Of a stretch of DNA of 64,000 nt, positions 8,053 to 17,198 are shown in pieces. The notes beneath the pieces are model-generated. The model saw only the letters and a list, made by a program, of their open reading frames with translations, searched no databases and was not told where the DNA came from. Within the stretch, counting starts at the first letter, position 1. Every line of letters begins with the position of its first letter. This DNA is from Peptoniphilaceae bacterium (GTDB lineage: Bacteria; Bacillota; Clostridia; Tissierellales; Peptoniphilaceae), in NCBI GenBank assembly GCA_030152565.1, contig JASLJE010000040.1:1-64000 (forward strand), in the 5' to 3' direction. Made by a program: the position numbers and the translations under genes.

Positions 8053-8867
8053 TAATCCTCCTTCATTACAGAAAACAAAAAGTCCTCCATGGCTATTTGA
8101 AAGTTTATATTTACAGCTAAAAGCCTATTAATCTCTTCCAGCTTAAATATTAAAGCCTCCAACTTAGCGTCTGAAAAGCCTGAGAATTCTCCCAGTCTTT
8201 GACAGGTTTTTCTGTCCTCCCTAATAAAATCTTTTTTATATAAGGCAATCTGAGTTATAAGGTCTAGGTAGAAGGATATAATCTCTTTTTTTTCCACCTC
8301 TATGGCCTCAAACACTTCCTTGCTCTTTAGTATCCTTATTCTATTGCCCTCCTTGGCCTCGGCCATAAGATCGACAAGTTGATCCTGGTCCTTCTGGGAT
8401 AGGTCAACCTTTTTCTCAGCCTGGTAGGCTATTATTTGGCACCTGGATAGGATGGTGTCCCTCAACTTGGACCTATTATCTGTAGTCAGTATAATAACCG
8501 AGTAGCTGGGCGGTTCCTCCAGGGTTTTTAAAAGGGCATTTTGCGCCTCCTGCCTCATGTCATGGGCATTTTTTATGACAAAAATCTTTCTTTCACATTC
8601 CAGAGGTTTCTCAAATATTTTAGCATTCAAGGCCCTAATCTGGTCTATGGTTATGATGTTTTTTTCAGCCTCTATAACCTTGAAGTCAGCTAGGTTGCCG
8701 CTGTCAAATTTCTTTTCCAGGTCCCTGGTCTGGGCCAGTACCCTTCTGGCAAAAGCCTGGTATTGTCCCTCTATCAGATCCTGGTCCAGGCCTTCAAAAA
8801 CATAGGCGTGGTAGAGTTTGTTATTTTCTATTTGATTTACCAGTATTTGGCTCCTAAGTTCTTTCAT
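8052..8867 (-). CDS. holB: DNA polymerase III delta' subunit
   Basis: 271 aa, recognised by ALLKTLEEPPSYSVIILTTDN followed by LRDTILSRCQII, the clamp-loader sensor and SRC motif, and by its place between darA and ricT. It is shorter than typical delta' (about 310-330 aa): the N-terminal P-loop is absent (FEGLDQDLIEGQ in its place) and the zinc-binding cysteines are missing. delta' is not an ATPase, so loss of the P-loop need not abolish function. It works with DnaX and HolA to load the beta clamp. Confidence 0.88.
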   Translation of the reverse strand: MKELRSQILVNQIENNKLYHAYVFEGLDQDLIEGQYQAFARRVLAQTRDLEKKFDSGNLADFKVIEAEKNIITIDQIRALNAKIFEKPLECERKIFVIKNAHDMRQEAQNALLKTLEEPPSYSVIILTTDNRSKLRDTILSRCQIIAYQAEKKVDLSQKDQDQLVDLMAEAKEGNRIRILKSKEVFEAIEVEKKEIISFYLDLITQIALYKKDFIREDRKTCQRLGEFSGFSDAKLEALIFKLEEINRLLAVNINFQIAMEDFLFSVMKED

Positions 8868-9193
8868 TATAACCTTAGAAAATCATCTACTTCCAAGACA
8901 AAAACTGTAGCTCCACCAACCTCTATTTCCACTGGGAAGGTTTGGAACATTGCACCTTGCATACTAGGATTGATCATAGCTGTTGTAGTTTTTCTCTTCT
9001 TACAATTTCTTTCGATTATTTTTTTACACTCTTCCAGCTTGTCTTCTTCAACTCCCATAAAAATGGTTGTGTTACCACTTTTTAAGAAACCACCTGTACT
9101 GGATAACTTGGTAACCCTAAAATCATTTTCTACCAGGTCTTCCATAAGTATGTTAACATCTGAATCTTGTACAACTGCTAATAATAATTTCAT
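8867..9193 (-). CDS. darA: cyclic-di-AMP receptor DarA/PstA (YaaQ)
   Basis: 108 aa PII-like protein: MKLLLAVVQDSDV, then KLSSTGGFLKSGNTTIFMGVEE, the signature of the YaaQ/DarA family with the c-di-AMP-contacting loop, and a C-terminal GGATVFVLEVDDF strand. Known members form trimers binding c-di-AMP in the cytoplasm; the downstream target is unresolved. It overlaps the holB stop by one base and follows tmk by two bases, so it belongs to the tmk operon. Confidence 0.93.
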   Translation of the reverse strand: MKLLLAVVQDSDVNILMEDLVENDFRVTKLSSTGGFLKSGNTTIFMGVEEDKLEECKKIIERNCKKRKTTTAMINPSMQGAMFQTFPVEIEVGGATVFVLEVDDFLRL

Positions 9194-9195
9194 TT

Positions 9196-9819
9196 CTATC
9201 CTCCAATTATCTCTAATAATTTATTAATAGTACTCTTGGTTACTTCCTCTATAGATTTTGATGCATCTATGACAGATATTTTGTCTTCGTATTTTTCCAA
9301 GACCTTTTGGTAGCCTTGGTAAACCTTTTGGTGGTAGGACTTGGATTCATTTTCCAACCTGTCCAACTCCACATTTTGTCCCTTTCTTTCCAGGACAGTC
9401 ACTGGGTCAACCTGGAAAAAGATGATGGCATCTGGCTCCAGTCCCTTGGTGGCAAAGTCATTGATGGACTTTACCTCTTCTATGCCCAGACCCCTGCCAT
9501 AACCCTGGTAGGCCAGGGATGAAATAACATACCTATCACTAATTACCAACCTGCCCTCTTCCAGGCTAGGAAGGATTTTTTCATTTACCAATTGGGCCCT
9601 GGAAGCCGCATATAGTAAGGCCTCAGCCCTGTGATTCATCTCGCTGTACTCATTGCCTAGAAGAATCCTTCTAATTTCCTCTGAGATGGCTGTTCCCCCT
9701 GGTTCCCTGGTAAGTATATAATCTATATCATGTTCATTTAAATATTTTTTAACATTTTCTAAAATCGTGGTCTTGCCGGAACCATCTGGTCCCTCAAATA
9801 CAATAAACTTTCCCTTCAT
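9196..9819 (-). CDS. tmk: thymidylate kinase
   Basis: 207 aa from the ATG at 9819, preceded by AAGGGGG; an ATG 16 codons earlier lacks a ribosome site and gives an atypical extension. The P-loop FEGPDGSGKTT lies near the N-terminus, followed by TREPGGT, the DRY motif in VISDRYVISSLAYQG (dTMP and lid), and a C-terminal helix. It phosphorylates dTMP to dTDP. First gene of tmk-darA-holB-ricT. A candidate promoter (TGGTAA, 17 bp, TATAAT at 9838-9866 on the minus strand) lies upstream. Confidence 0.94.
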   Translation of the reverse strand: MKGKFIVFEGPDGSGKTTILENVKKYLNEHDIDYILTREPGGTAISEEIRRILLGNEYSEMNHRAEALLYAASRAQLVNEKILPSLEEGRLVISDRYVISSLAYQGYGRGLGIEEVKSINDFATKGLEPDAIIFFQVDPVTVLERKGQNVELDRLENESKSYHQKVYQGYQKVLEKYEDKISVIDASKSIEEVTKSTINKLLEIIGG

Positions 9820-9883
9820 CACATCCCCCTTACCATCATTATATATAATTTTTAGATTATTTACCATATGCCAGCCGGTCTTG

Positions 9884-9912
9884 TTTATATTTATCTTTAT
9901 ATATAGTATAAT
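9884..9912 (+). promoter_or_regulatory. promoter of glgB
   Basis: TTTATA (9884-9889), 17 bp, TATAAT (9907-9912), then AAGGAGGGG before the ATG at 9931. The -10 is perfect and the -35 weak. Confidence 0.55.
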
Positions 9913-9930
9913 TATAAAATAAGGAGGGGT

Positions 9931-11961
9931 ATGATGGAAACTAGAATTGAAGGCAGTTACAAGATAATGAAAATAGATCCTTGGCTGGAAGACTATAGCC
10001 AGGACCTTGACTTAAGGATGAATAATTATTATAGGAAAAAAGAAGAAATATTAGGTGATGATAAGAGTATTTTAGACTTTGCCAATGCCCACAACTATTA
10101 TGGCTTTCACAAGCTAAAAGACGGCTGGGTTTACAGGGAATGGGCTCCAGCAGCTGATGAGGTCTACCTTTTTGGAGACTTTAACAACTGGCAGGATAGA
10201 AGCCACCCCCTAAAGAGAATTGACGACCAAAGTTGGGAAATATACATAGATGGCCTGGACAGCCTAAAACATAAGTCCCACTTAAAAACTATAATAGTAA
10301 AGGACGGACGAAACCACTATAGAATACCTCTTTTTATAGAAAAAGTTAAACAGTTAATTGACCAGGAAGGAAACATAGACTTTGTAGGCGTTATTTGGAA
10401 CCCTGAAAAAGACTTTAAGTGGACCGACCAGGACCACAAGATAAAAAAGAACTTTAGGCCCATAATCTATGAGGCCCATATAGGCCTGGCCCAGGAAGAA
10501 GAAAAGATAGGCTCCTACCTGGAATTTAAAGAAAATATTCTTCCTAGGATTAAAAAACTAGGCTACAATACCATCCAGTTTATGGCCATAGCTGAACATG
10601 TCTACTACGGTTCCTTTGGCTATCACGTTACCAACTACTTTGCACCATCCCACTGGTTTGGTAGCCCTGACGACTTAAAAGATTTGATAAATACAGCCCA
10701 TGACATGGGTTTTAATGTGATAATGGACGTGGTTCACTCCCACGCCTCCAAGAATGTAAATGAGGGAATCAACCTTTTTGATACCAGCCCTTATCAATTC
10801 TTCTATGAAGATGAAAGGGGAGATCACCCAGTTTGGGACTCAAAATGTTTTGACTACAATAAAAATGGTGTCTTGAAGTTTCTCCTATCCAACCTGAGGT
10901 TTTGGATGGAAGAATACCACTTTGACGGTTTTAGATTTGATGGAGTTACTTCCATGATCTACCAAAACCATGGTCTAGGCAGTAACTTTACTTCCTATGA
11001 TGACTACTTCTCCATGAACACTAATTTAGACGCCCTAACCTATTTACAATTGGCCAACCAGCTAATTAAGGAAATAAATCCTAGGGCCCTATCCATTGCA
11101 GAAGATGTAAGTGGTATGCCAGGACTTTGCCTAGCCATAGAAGACGGCGGCATAGGCTTTGACTATAGGTTTGCCATGGGCATAGCTCCCTTCTGGATAG
11201 AAAACCTAAAAACACCTGATGAATATTGGGACTTAAATGCCATGTGGTTTGAACTTACTACTAAAAGACCAGGTGAAAAGAGGATTAGCTATGTAGAATC
11301 CCATGACCAGGCCCTAGTAGGAGATAAGACTCTTATCCACCAACTGGCGGATTCAGAGCTCTACTGGCACATGGAAAAAGACGATTCCAACCTCTTTATA
11401 GAAAGGGCCATGGCCCTTCACAAGCTTATTAGGTTTATAACCCTTACAACAGCAACTGACGGCTATTTAAACTTTATAGGAAATGAATTTGGCCATCCAG
11501 AATGGATAGACTTTCCTTCTGCCGACAATAATTGGTCTTTTAAATATGCCAAAAGACAGTGGCACCTGGTAGACGATAAAAATTTAAAATACCAGTATTT
11601 AAATAAATTTGACAAGGACATGATTAAGTTTGCTAAAAAGCACAAGCTACTCCTAGATAAGACAGCTGACCTTCTATCCATAGACCAGGATAGAAAGCTT
11701 TTAAGCTATCAGGTTGATGATTTAATCTTCCTCTTTAACTTCCACCCTGTAAACTCCTATGACGGGCTAGAAACCCCTATTTATGAGAAGGGAGACTACC
11801 AGGTAGTCTTTAATAGTGACAGGAAGAAATACGGAGGCCTGGATAGGATATCTGAAGCCCATGTCTATTCTACAGAAGAACTTTTTGGTTCTGAGTTTGA
11901 CTATGGGATAAAAATCTATTCCCCTTGCAGGACCCTACTGGTTCTAAAAAAAATTGATTAA
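9931..11961 (+). CDS. glgB: 1,4-alpha-glucan branching enzyme, eukaryotic-type GH13_8
   Basis: 676 aa. An N-terminal CBM48-like domain (REWAPAADEVYLFGDFNNW, about 69-88) is followed by a GH13 barrel with all four regions: I at DVVHSHASKN (Asp266-His271), II at GFRFDGVTSM (nucleophile Asp337), III at AEDVSG (acid Glu391), IV at VESHDQ (His458-Asp459), plus a C-terminal beta domain. The DVVHSHASKN and FDTSPYQFF segments are those of the eukaryotic/GH13_8 branch rather than E. coli GlgB. It transfers alpha-1,4 segments to alpha-1,6 positions in glycogen. No glgA, glgC or glgP is nearby, which is unusual. Two adjacent ATGs at 9931 and 9934 are both possible starts. Confidence 0.9.
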   Translation: MMETRIEGSYKIMKIDPWLEDYSQDLDLRMNNYYRKKEEILGDDKSILDFANAHNYYGFHKLKDGWVYREWAPAADEVYLFGDFNNWQDRSHPLKRIDDQSWEIYIDGLDSLKHKSHLKTIIVKDGRNHYRIPLFIEKVKQLIDQEGNIDFVGVIWNPEKDFKWTDQDHKIKKNFRPIIYEAHIGLAQEEEKIGSYLEFKENILPRIKKLGYNTIQFMAIAEHVYYGSFGYHVTNYFAPSHWFGSPDDLKDLINTAHDMGFNVIMDVVHSHASKNVNEGINLFDTSPYQFFYEDERGDHPVWDSKCFDYNKNGVLKFLLSNLRFWMEEYHFDGFRFDGVTSMIYQNHGLGSNFTSYDDYFSMNTNLDALTYLQLANQLIKEINPRALSIAEDVSGMPGLCLAIEDGGIGFDYRFAMGIAPFWIENLKTPDEYWDLNAMWFELTTKRPGEKRISYVESHDQALVGDKTLIHQLADSELYWHMEKDDSNLFIERAMALHKLIRFITLTTATDGYLNFIGNEFGHPEWIDFPSADNNWSFKYAKRQWHLVDDKNLKYQYLNKFDKDMIKFAKKHKLLLDKTADLLSIDQDRKLLSYQVDDLIFLFNFHPVNSYDGLETPIYEKGDYQVVFNSDRKKYGGLDRISEAHVYSTEELFGSEFDYGIKIYSPCRTLLVLKKID

Positions 11962-11974
11962 CATTTAAACAAAG

Positions 11975-12005
11975 AAAATAAGGGCCTAGGCCCTTATTAT
12001 TTTTG
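11975..12005. terminator. convergent terminator glgB/htpG
   Basis: A 22-bp perfect palindrome (11977-11998, core AAGGGCCTAGGCCCTT) flanked by A and T runs on both sides, able to terminate glgB and htpG. Confidence 0.85.
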
Positions 12006-12017
12006 TCTTTTTTCTAT

Positions 12018-13895
12018 TTATAATAACTTCATCACATTTTGTGTATAGGACACAGCATCTCTTAAAGGCAGTCCTTCTATTAGCCTTGCTTGGTCATAAA
12101 GAATACTTGTGTAAAGTTTTAATCTTTCTTCGTCATTTCCAGCTAGGGCATCCATAAGATTCTTATAGATCTTGTGGTCACTATTTATTTCTAGGATTTT
12201 TTCCGCCTTAACCATACTGGCATCTGGTTGGTGCATAAAGGTCTTTTCCATATCTATGGAGATTTCCCCTTGGGCTACCAAGCAGGAAGCATCATCTACC
12301 AATCTCTTACTTTCCTTTACTTCTACCACTTCCCCATCAAGGATTTCCTTCATCTTTGAGAAAAGCTCTTCCTGGTTCTTCTTTTCAGCTTCATCAAGCT
12401 CCTTGTCCTCTTCCTCAAACTTCTTGTCAAGTGCTGATACAAAAGGCTTGTCATCATAGCTAAGCATCATCTTTATCATAAACTCATCTATGTCATCTAT
12501 TAGATAAAGGATTTCCAGGTCATTATCCTTGATCTTTTGTAGACTTGGCAGTCTATCTATTTGGTCATAGGAATCTCCTGAGATAAAGTAGATTTCCTCT
12601 TGATCTTCCTTCATCCTATCCACATATTCCCTTAGGCTTATAAGGTCCTTAGACTTGGATGAGTAGAATAGAAGCAGGTCTTCTAAGTCGTCTTTTTTCA
12701 TACCATAGGTTTGATAGATACCAGCCTTTAACTGCATGCCAAAGGACTTATAAAACTTCTCATAGTTTTCCCTATCCTTGTCCATCATAGACTTTAATTC
12801 CTGGTTAATCTTTTGTTCCAACTTGTTGGCTATGGTCAATAACCTTCTATCTTGTTGAAGGATTTCCCTGGATATATTTAAGGATAAGTCTTCTGAATCA
12901 ACTACCCCCTTAACAAAGCTAAAGTAGTCTGGAATCAAATCCTCATTTTTCTCCATAATCATAACCCCATTAGAGTAAAGTTCCAGCCCCTTCTTATAAT
13001 CCTTAGTATAGTAGTCAAAAGGTGCCTCTGATGGAATATATAGGATGGCCCTATAGTTGATTAGGCCTTCTGCATTAACATGAATCCATTTTAAAGGCTC
13101 ATCAAAGCCAAATCTTTTTTCATGGTAAAAGTTCTTATAGTCTTCATCGCTTAAATCAGCCTTTCTCTTCTTCCATATAGGAGTCATAGAGTTTAAGATT
13201 TCAACTTCCTTATAGTCTTCATATTCAGGATTTTCTGGGTCCTCACTAATATTTCTAGACTTGGTCATTTCCATCTTAATAGGATACTTAATATAGTTGG
13301 AATACTTTTCCACCAATTGTCTTATAAAGTACTCGTCAAAGTAAAGATCATAGGCGTCATCTTCCTCTATATTTTCCTTTATATACAGGGTGATTTCTGT
13401 TCCGAAGTCATCCTTGTCAGCCTGGCTTATTTCATAACCTTCACTGCCTTCACTTACCCACAGGTGGGCCTGGTCTGAACCATAGGCCTTGGATAGTACT
13501 TCTATCTTGTCTGCCACCATAAAGGCAGAGTAAAAACCTACCCCAAATTGACCTATAATGGATATATCATCTTGATCCTTCAGTTTGGTTTTAAAATCTA
13601 AGGATCCACTCTTGGCTATAACCCCCAAATTATTTTCCAATTCCTCCAAGGTCATACCTATACCATTGTCCCTTATGGTAAGAGTCCTCTTGTCCCCATC
13701 TCTTTCTAGGAAAATATGGTAGTCATCCCTATTAAAATCCACCTCTTCATTTTTCAAGTCTTCAATATACCTCTTGTCCAGGGCATCTGAAGCGTTGGAG
13801 ATTAATTCTCTCAAGAAAATCTCCTTATTTGTATAGATGGAATTTATCATTAAGTCCAATATTCGCTTTGATTCTGTCTCAAACTGTTTCTTCAC
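12018..13895 (-). CDS. htpG: molecular chaperone HtpG (Hsp90)
   Basis: 625 aa from the GTG at 13893-13895 (MKKQFETESKRILDLMINSIYTNKEIFLRELISNASDALDK), placed 5-7 bp after AGGAGG; the in-frame ATG at 13910 overlaps that ribosome site. The GHKL ATPase motifs are present: ELISNASDALDK, DNGIGM, IGQFGVGFYSAFMVA and GTEITLY. Middle and C-terminal domains are of normal length. It is a cytosolic ATP-dependent chaperone. Unlike Bacillus htpG, it has a CIRCE operator, so HrcA repression is likely. Monocistronic. Confidence 0.95.
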   Translation of the reverse strand: MKKQFETESKRILDLMINSIYTNKEIFLRELISNASDALDKRYIEDLKNEEVDFNRDDYHIFLERDGDKRTLTIRDNGIGMTLEELENNLGVIAKSGSLDFKTKLKDQDDISIIGQFGVGFYSAFMVADKIEVLSKAYGSDQAHLWVSEGSEGYEISQADKDDFGTEITLYIKENIEEDDAYDLYFDEYFIRQLVEKYSNYIKYPIKMEMTKSRNISEDPENPEYEDYKEVEILNSMTPIWKKRKADLSDEDYKNFYHEKRFGFDEPLKWIHVNAEGLINYRAILYIPSEAPFDYYTKDYKKGLELYSNGVMIMEKNEDLIPDYFSFVKGVVDSEDLSLNISREILQQDRRLLTIANKLEQKINQELKSMMDKDRENYEKFYKSFGMQLKAGIYQTYGMKKDDLEDLLLFYSSKSKDLISLREYVDRMKEDQEEIYFISGDSYDQIDRLPSLQKIKDNDLEILYLIDDIDEFMIKMMLSYDDKPFVSALDKKFEEEDKELDEAEKKNQEELFSKMKEILDGEVVEVKESKRLVDDASCLVAQGEISIDMEKTFMHQPDASMVKAEKILEINSDHKIYKNLMDALAGNDEERLKLYTSILYDQARLIEGLPLRDAVSYTQNVMKLL

Positions 13896-13913
13896 AATAA
13901 GCCTCCTCATTTG

Positions 13914-13940
13914 TTATCACTCACTTATCTTGAGTGCTAA
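13914..13940. promoter_or_regulatory. CIRCE operator (HrcA site) upstream of htpG
   Basis: TTATCACTC-N9-GAGTGCTAA, one mismatch from the CIRCE consensus TTAGCACTC-N9-GAGTGCTAA. It lies just downstream of the htpG -10, in the 5' leader, the usual repression position. hrcA is not in the window. Confidence 0.88.
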
Positions 13941-13950
13941 TATATGTTAT

Positions 13951-13979
13951 ATGATAACAAATGGGACTTTTTTTGTCAA
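13951..13979 (-). promoter_or_regulatory. promoter of htpG
   Basis: Minus strand TTGACA (13979-13974), 17-bp spacer, TATCAT (13956-13951). The CIRCE element overlaps the region just downstream of the start site. Confidence 0.75.
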
Positions 13980-13980
13980 T

Positions 13981-14002
13981 AAAAAAAGGAGCCTAGCTCC
14001 CT
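13981..14002 (-). terminator. terminator after amidase operon
   Basis: GGAGC-CTA-GCTCC hairpin (13988-14000) followed on the minus strand by TTTTTTT, just after the amidase stop. Confidence 0.8.
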
Positions 14003-14006
14003 TTTT

Positions 14007-15836
14007 CTACTTTAGACCATAGTGATTGGCAATTTCTTGCATCATCAATCTGGCCAATAAATTTTGATTTTCTAAAAAGACTTTTGAATCCTGTAGGTTT
14101 GTATGGAAGACAAACTCTATCAACATCTTAGTCTTGGCTGGGTTATCTCTTAAAACAGCATAATAGTCCTTGGCTGGATTGTCAGGATGTCTTCTATACT
14201 TGATTCCCCTATTAGGAGTATCCAAGGTAGAAGCTATCAAGTTTACCAATTTCCTTTGAATTTCCCTGTCCTGACTGTAAAGACCATCCCAGATTTCAGT
14301 TCCCCTAGCCCCTGGTCCTGCTGCATTGGTGTGGATTGATATATATAAATCCGCCCCTCTACCAGCCTGAGACCTGTCGTAAAGACTAGGATCATTGTAG
14401 ATAAATTCCCTGGTAGTTCTTATTTCTATATCCTTGTATTTCTTAGCTTCATTTATTAAAAGTCTACTAAACTCATAGGTTTGGTTACCTTCATCAAAAA
14501 GTAAGCCCCCCCTATTTTCGTTTTGTCCATGACCTGGATCCAACATGATAACAAACTTATCCTTAGATTCAGGTTCAGGCTTTTCTATATCTGGTTGATT
14601 TGGATTATTAAGAGGTTTTACCAAATTTTTACTAACATAGGCCAAACTTCCCTTATAGCTAAATCTAAACCATACACCATCTTCAACCCCAGTTATTTGA
14701 TCTCCTTCTTTTAAGGAGCCCAACCTATCTGCATTAACAGACTTGCCTGCTCTTATATTTATAAGGGGTCTAACCACACTTCTAGTCTCACCATTTACTT
14801 CGTGATCCTTATTGGCTAGTAGGGCCTTACTTACATAGGCCTTTTGTCCCTTGTAGTCAAATCTAAACCAAGATCCATCAACACTTCCAACTATTTCCTG
14901 GCCTTCATATAAAGTTCCCAACTTCTTGGCAGAAGTTGACTTAGAAGCCCTAACATTTAAAATCTTATTGTTTACCACCTTGATTTCTTGATTGGTATTT
15001 ATTTCCTGGCTACTTAGATAGGTATTACTTACATAGGCATCTTGGCCCTTATAGGAAAACTTAAACCAGGAACCTTCCAAACGTCCCTTGATTTCTTCCC
15101 CCTTCATAAGCATACCCAGGGTTTCATAATTAGTCCCTGGTCCCTTTCTAATATTTAAGTTATAAACTGCATATCTTATCACTTCTGCTATTTCATTAGG
15201 CCTATTAGTATCAGGCTTTTGATAGCGCTCATTAGGATTAATCCAGGAACCTGGTCCAGTCTGAGACTTGGTAAGATTTAACATACCATTGTACTCCTTG
15301 TAGATATAGTACTTACCTGGTGCTAAAAATCCATCTAGCTTATTCTTCTTAGCCTTGGCATCTACAGCATTAGTATATCTATGCTTTGCTTCCTTAAGAT
15401 TGTAAACCTTTAGGTCGGAAGCTAAATTTTCTTTTTTTACCACATTTCCATCTTTGTCAAAAGTGTACTTAAAGTTTCCCAGGTTGGCTGTCCTATCCTT
15501 GTAAAGGTGACCATCCTTGGCATCAAAGTATCTGGACTTGCCATAAACTTCATTCCAGCCTTTTAAAGGATTTCCTTCCTTGTCAAAATAGTACTGCTTT
15601 CCCTCTATTTGGCCATATCCATTACTCCACATATAGCCCTTGTTCTCGTCAAAATACTTGGTTTGGCCATCTACTTCCTGCCAACCTTTTTGCATTTGAC
15701 CATTCTTATAATAGTAGCTAAAGCCCTTGTTAGTTGTTAAGCTTCCCGGTGCAGCATAGACTGTACCAGACACTAGGACTAGCATCAAAAGAAAGGCCAT
15801 AAGTCTTCTTGACCCTTGTCTAATTAAGTCTTTCAT
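14007..15836 (-). CDS. secreted N-acetylmuramoyl-L-alanine amidase (Amidase_3) with wall-binding repeats and three SH3b domains
   Basis: 609 aa. Signal peptide to about residue 29 (GTVYAA). Choline-binding-like aromatic/Gly repeats span about 38-135 (KGWQEVDGQTKYFD type). A 60-residue module at about 145-203 recurs in the next gene. Three SH3b domains (about 220-275, 287-341, 352-405) and an Amidase_3 domain (about 427-609) follow. The zinc ligands are visible as His436 (DPGHG), Glu455 and His502 (SIHTNA), with catalytic Glu574 (LIEFVFHTN). It cleaves the MurNAc-L-Ala bond outside the cell. It follows the glucosaminidase by two bases, so it is the last gene of the WalR-boxed operon. The wall ligand of the repeats (choline or other) is not known from sequence. 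Confidence 0.92.
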   Translation of the reverse strand: MKDLIRQGSRRLMAFLLMLVLVSGTVYAAPGSLTTNKGFSYYYKNGQMQKGWQEVDGQTKYFDENKGYMWSNGYGQIEGKQYYFDKEGNPLKGWNEVYGKSRYFDAKDGHLYKDRTANLGNFKYTFDKDGNVVKKENLASDLKVYNLKEAKHRYTNAVDAKAKKNKLDGFLAPGKYYIYKEYNGMLNLTKSQTGPGSWINPNERYQKPDTNRPNEIAEVIRYAVYNLNIRKGPGTNYETLGMLMKGEEIKGRLEGSWFKFSYKGQDAYVSNTYLSSQEINTNQEIKVVNNKILNVRASKSTSAKKLGTLYEGQEIVGSVDGSWFRFDYKGQKAYVSKALLANKDHEVNGETRSVVRPLINIRAGKSVNADRLGSLKEGDQITGVEDGVWFRFSYKGSLAYVSKNLVKPLNNPNQPDIEKPEPESKDKFVIMLDPGHGQNENRGGLLFDEGNQTYEFSRLLINEAKKYKDIEIRTTREFIYNDPSLYDRSQAGRGADLYISIHTNAAGPGARGTEIWDGLYSQDREIQRKLVNLIASTLDTPNRGIKYRRHPDNPAKDYYAVLRDNPAKTKMLIEFVFHTNLQDSKVFLENQNLLARLMMQEIANHYGLK

Positions 15837-15838
15837 TC

Positions 15839-17194
15839 CTATCTCCCATCCATTCTAGCTATATTGTCTAATATATTTAAAATCTTTTCTCCATACTTAG
15901 GACTGTAGGCCCAGCCTGTACCCTTAGGGTTTTCATAGGCTCCCAGCCATTCAACATAAGGAGAATTTGCCCTTTCCACATAGTGATATCTAGGGTCTAC
16001 TATTTCTAATTTAACATCTTCCTTAGAGGCATAGGCCTTAAGGTGTTGAATTTGTGCTCTTATCCCAATTCTTGGACTTTCAAAGGATTCTCCTTGAACT
16101 CCTGAACCAGTTACTCCCAAGCCACAGAAATTATTTTGTTCTATGCTTATATGGGTGTTGGGAAACTTAAAGTTTCCTGTCTCTAAAAGAGCTTGGGCAA
16201 AGGCTATATCACCTCGAACTCCTTCTTTGGCTCCCTCTTCCAAGTAAAGTCCTGGGAAACCATAGATTTCCTTTTTGGCATTTGGATAAACCTTTTTCAA
16301 GTAGTTAACCATTTGTCCTTCACTTACTTGAGTTTTTCCCATGATTCTAGTAAATTTTTCAACAGGTTTTACCTGGTTACTTCCCTGGTCTTCAACTTCT
16401 ACAAGCTTGTCCTTTAAAAGTTTATCACTCACATAGGCCTTCTTGCCCTTGTAGGTAAACTCAAACCAAGCTCCATCTTTTCTTCCATATATTTCATCCC
16501 CTCTTTTAAGCTGACCCAGCTTTTTAGAGGAAACTGACTTGCCTGATCTAACATTTAAAATATTATGATTTACCAGCTTAGTCTGGCCCCCATCTTCACC
16601 CACTTCTGCAGGATTAATCCATGCTCCGGGGCTGGTTGGACTCTTGCTAAGGTTTAACATGCCGGCATATTTCTTATAAATATAATAATTCCCAGCTTCC
16701 AGTCTTCCTTCTAATTTATTTCTACCTAAACTGGCATCTCCAGCATTTCTATACTTACTCTTACTTGTTTCTAGGTAGTAAGTCTCTGGACTAGCCTCTT
16801 CCTTTACTTGAACAAAGCCACCATTCTTGTCAAACTTGTAGGTCTTACCATTTATGGTCGCCTTTCTATCCTTATAAAGTTCTCCTGTGGCAGGATCAAA
16901 ATATCTTTCCAGGCCAAAAACCTTCTTCCAACCTTTTAAAAGATTTCCATCCTTATCAAAATAGTATTGTTTACCATCTATTAAACCATAACCATTAGTC
17001 CACATTTGACCAGTTTCCTTGTCAAAGTACCTATAATTACCATCTACCTTTTGCCACTCTTTTTTCATGTGCCCTTGATCATATAGGTATTTATTTCCCT
17101 TATTCTCAACTAACTCAGCCTTAGCCTGTATGGGGCTATGTACAAGTAGCAGACCTGAAAGAGCTAAAATAGCTCCTTTTTTTATAAACTCCAT
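15839..17194 (-). CDS. secreted GH73 N-acetylglucosaminidase with wall-binding repeats and SH3b domain
   Basis: 451 aa. Signal peptide to about residue 27 (PIQAKA). Aromatic/Gly wall-binding repeats span about 34-130. The module shared with the amidase lies at about 139-198, one SH3b domain at about 205-262, and a C-terminal glucosaminidase domain at about 280-450. The catalytic glutamate is probably Glu338 in FAQALLETGNF; NNFCGLGVTG and the terminal WAYSPKYGEKIL are the usual GH73 motifs. It cleaves the glycan strand between GlcNAc and MurNAc. Operon partners are the Asp23-like gene five bases upstream and the amidase downstream. Repeats and module are about as similar to the amidase's as expected for domain shuffling inside the locus. 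Confidence 0.92.
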   Translation of the reverse strand: MEFIKKGAILALSGLLLVHSPIQAKAELVENKGNKYLYDQGHMKKEWQKVDGNYRYFDKETGQMWTNGYGLIDGKQYYFDKDGNLLKGWKKVFGLERYFDPATGELYKDRKATINGKTYKFDKNGGFVQVKEEASPETYYLETSKSKYRNAGDASLGRNKLEGRLEAGNYYIYKKYAGMLNLSKSPTSPGAWINPAEVGEDGGQTKLVNHNILNVRSGKSVSSKKLGQLKRGDEIYGRKDGAWFEFTYKGKKAYVSDKLLKDKLVEVEDQGSNQVKPVEKFTRIMGKTQVSEGQMVNYLKKVYPNAKKEIYGFPGLYLEEGAKEGVRGDIAFAQALLETGNFKFPNTHISIEQNNFCGLGVTGSGVQGESFESPRIGIRAQIQHLKAYASKEDVKLEIVDPRYHYVERANSPYVEWLGAYENPKGTGWAYSPKYGEKILNILDNIARMDGR

Positions 17195-17198
17195 ATAT

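Noticed and set aside
8763..9227. Plus-strand 154-codon open frame opposite darA
   Set aside because: Low-complexity Ser/Thr/Phe composition typical of an antisense frame; darA and holB fully explain the region.
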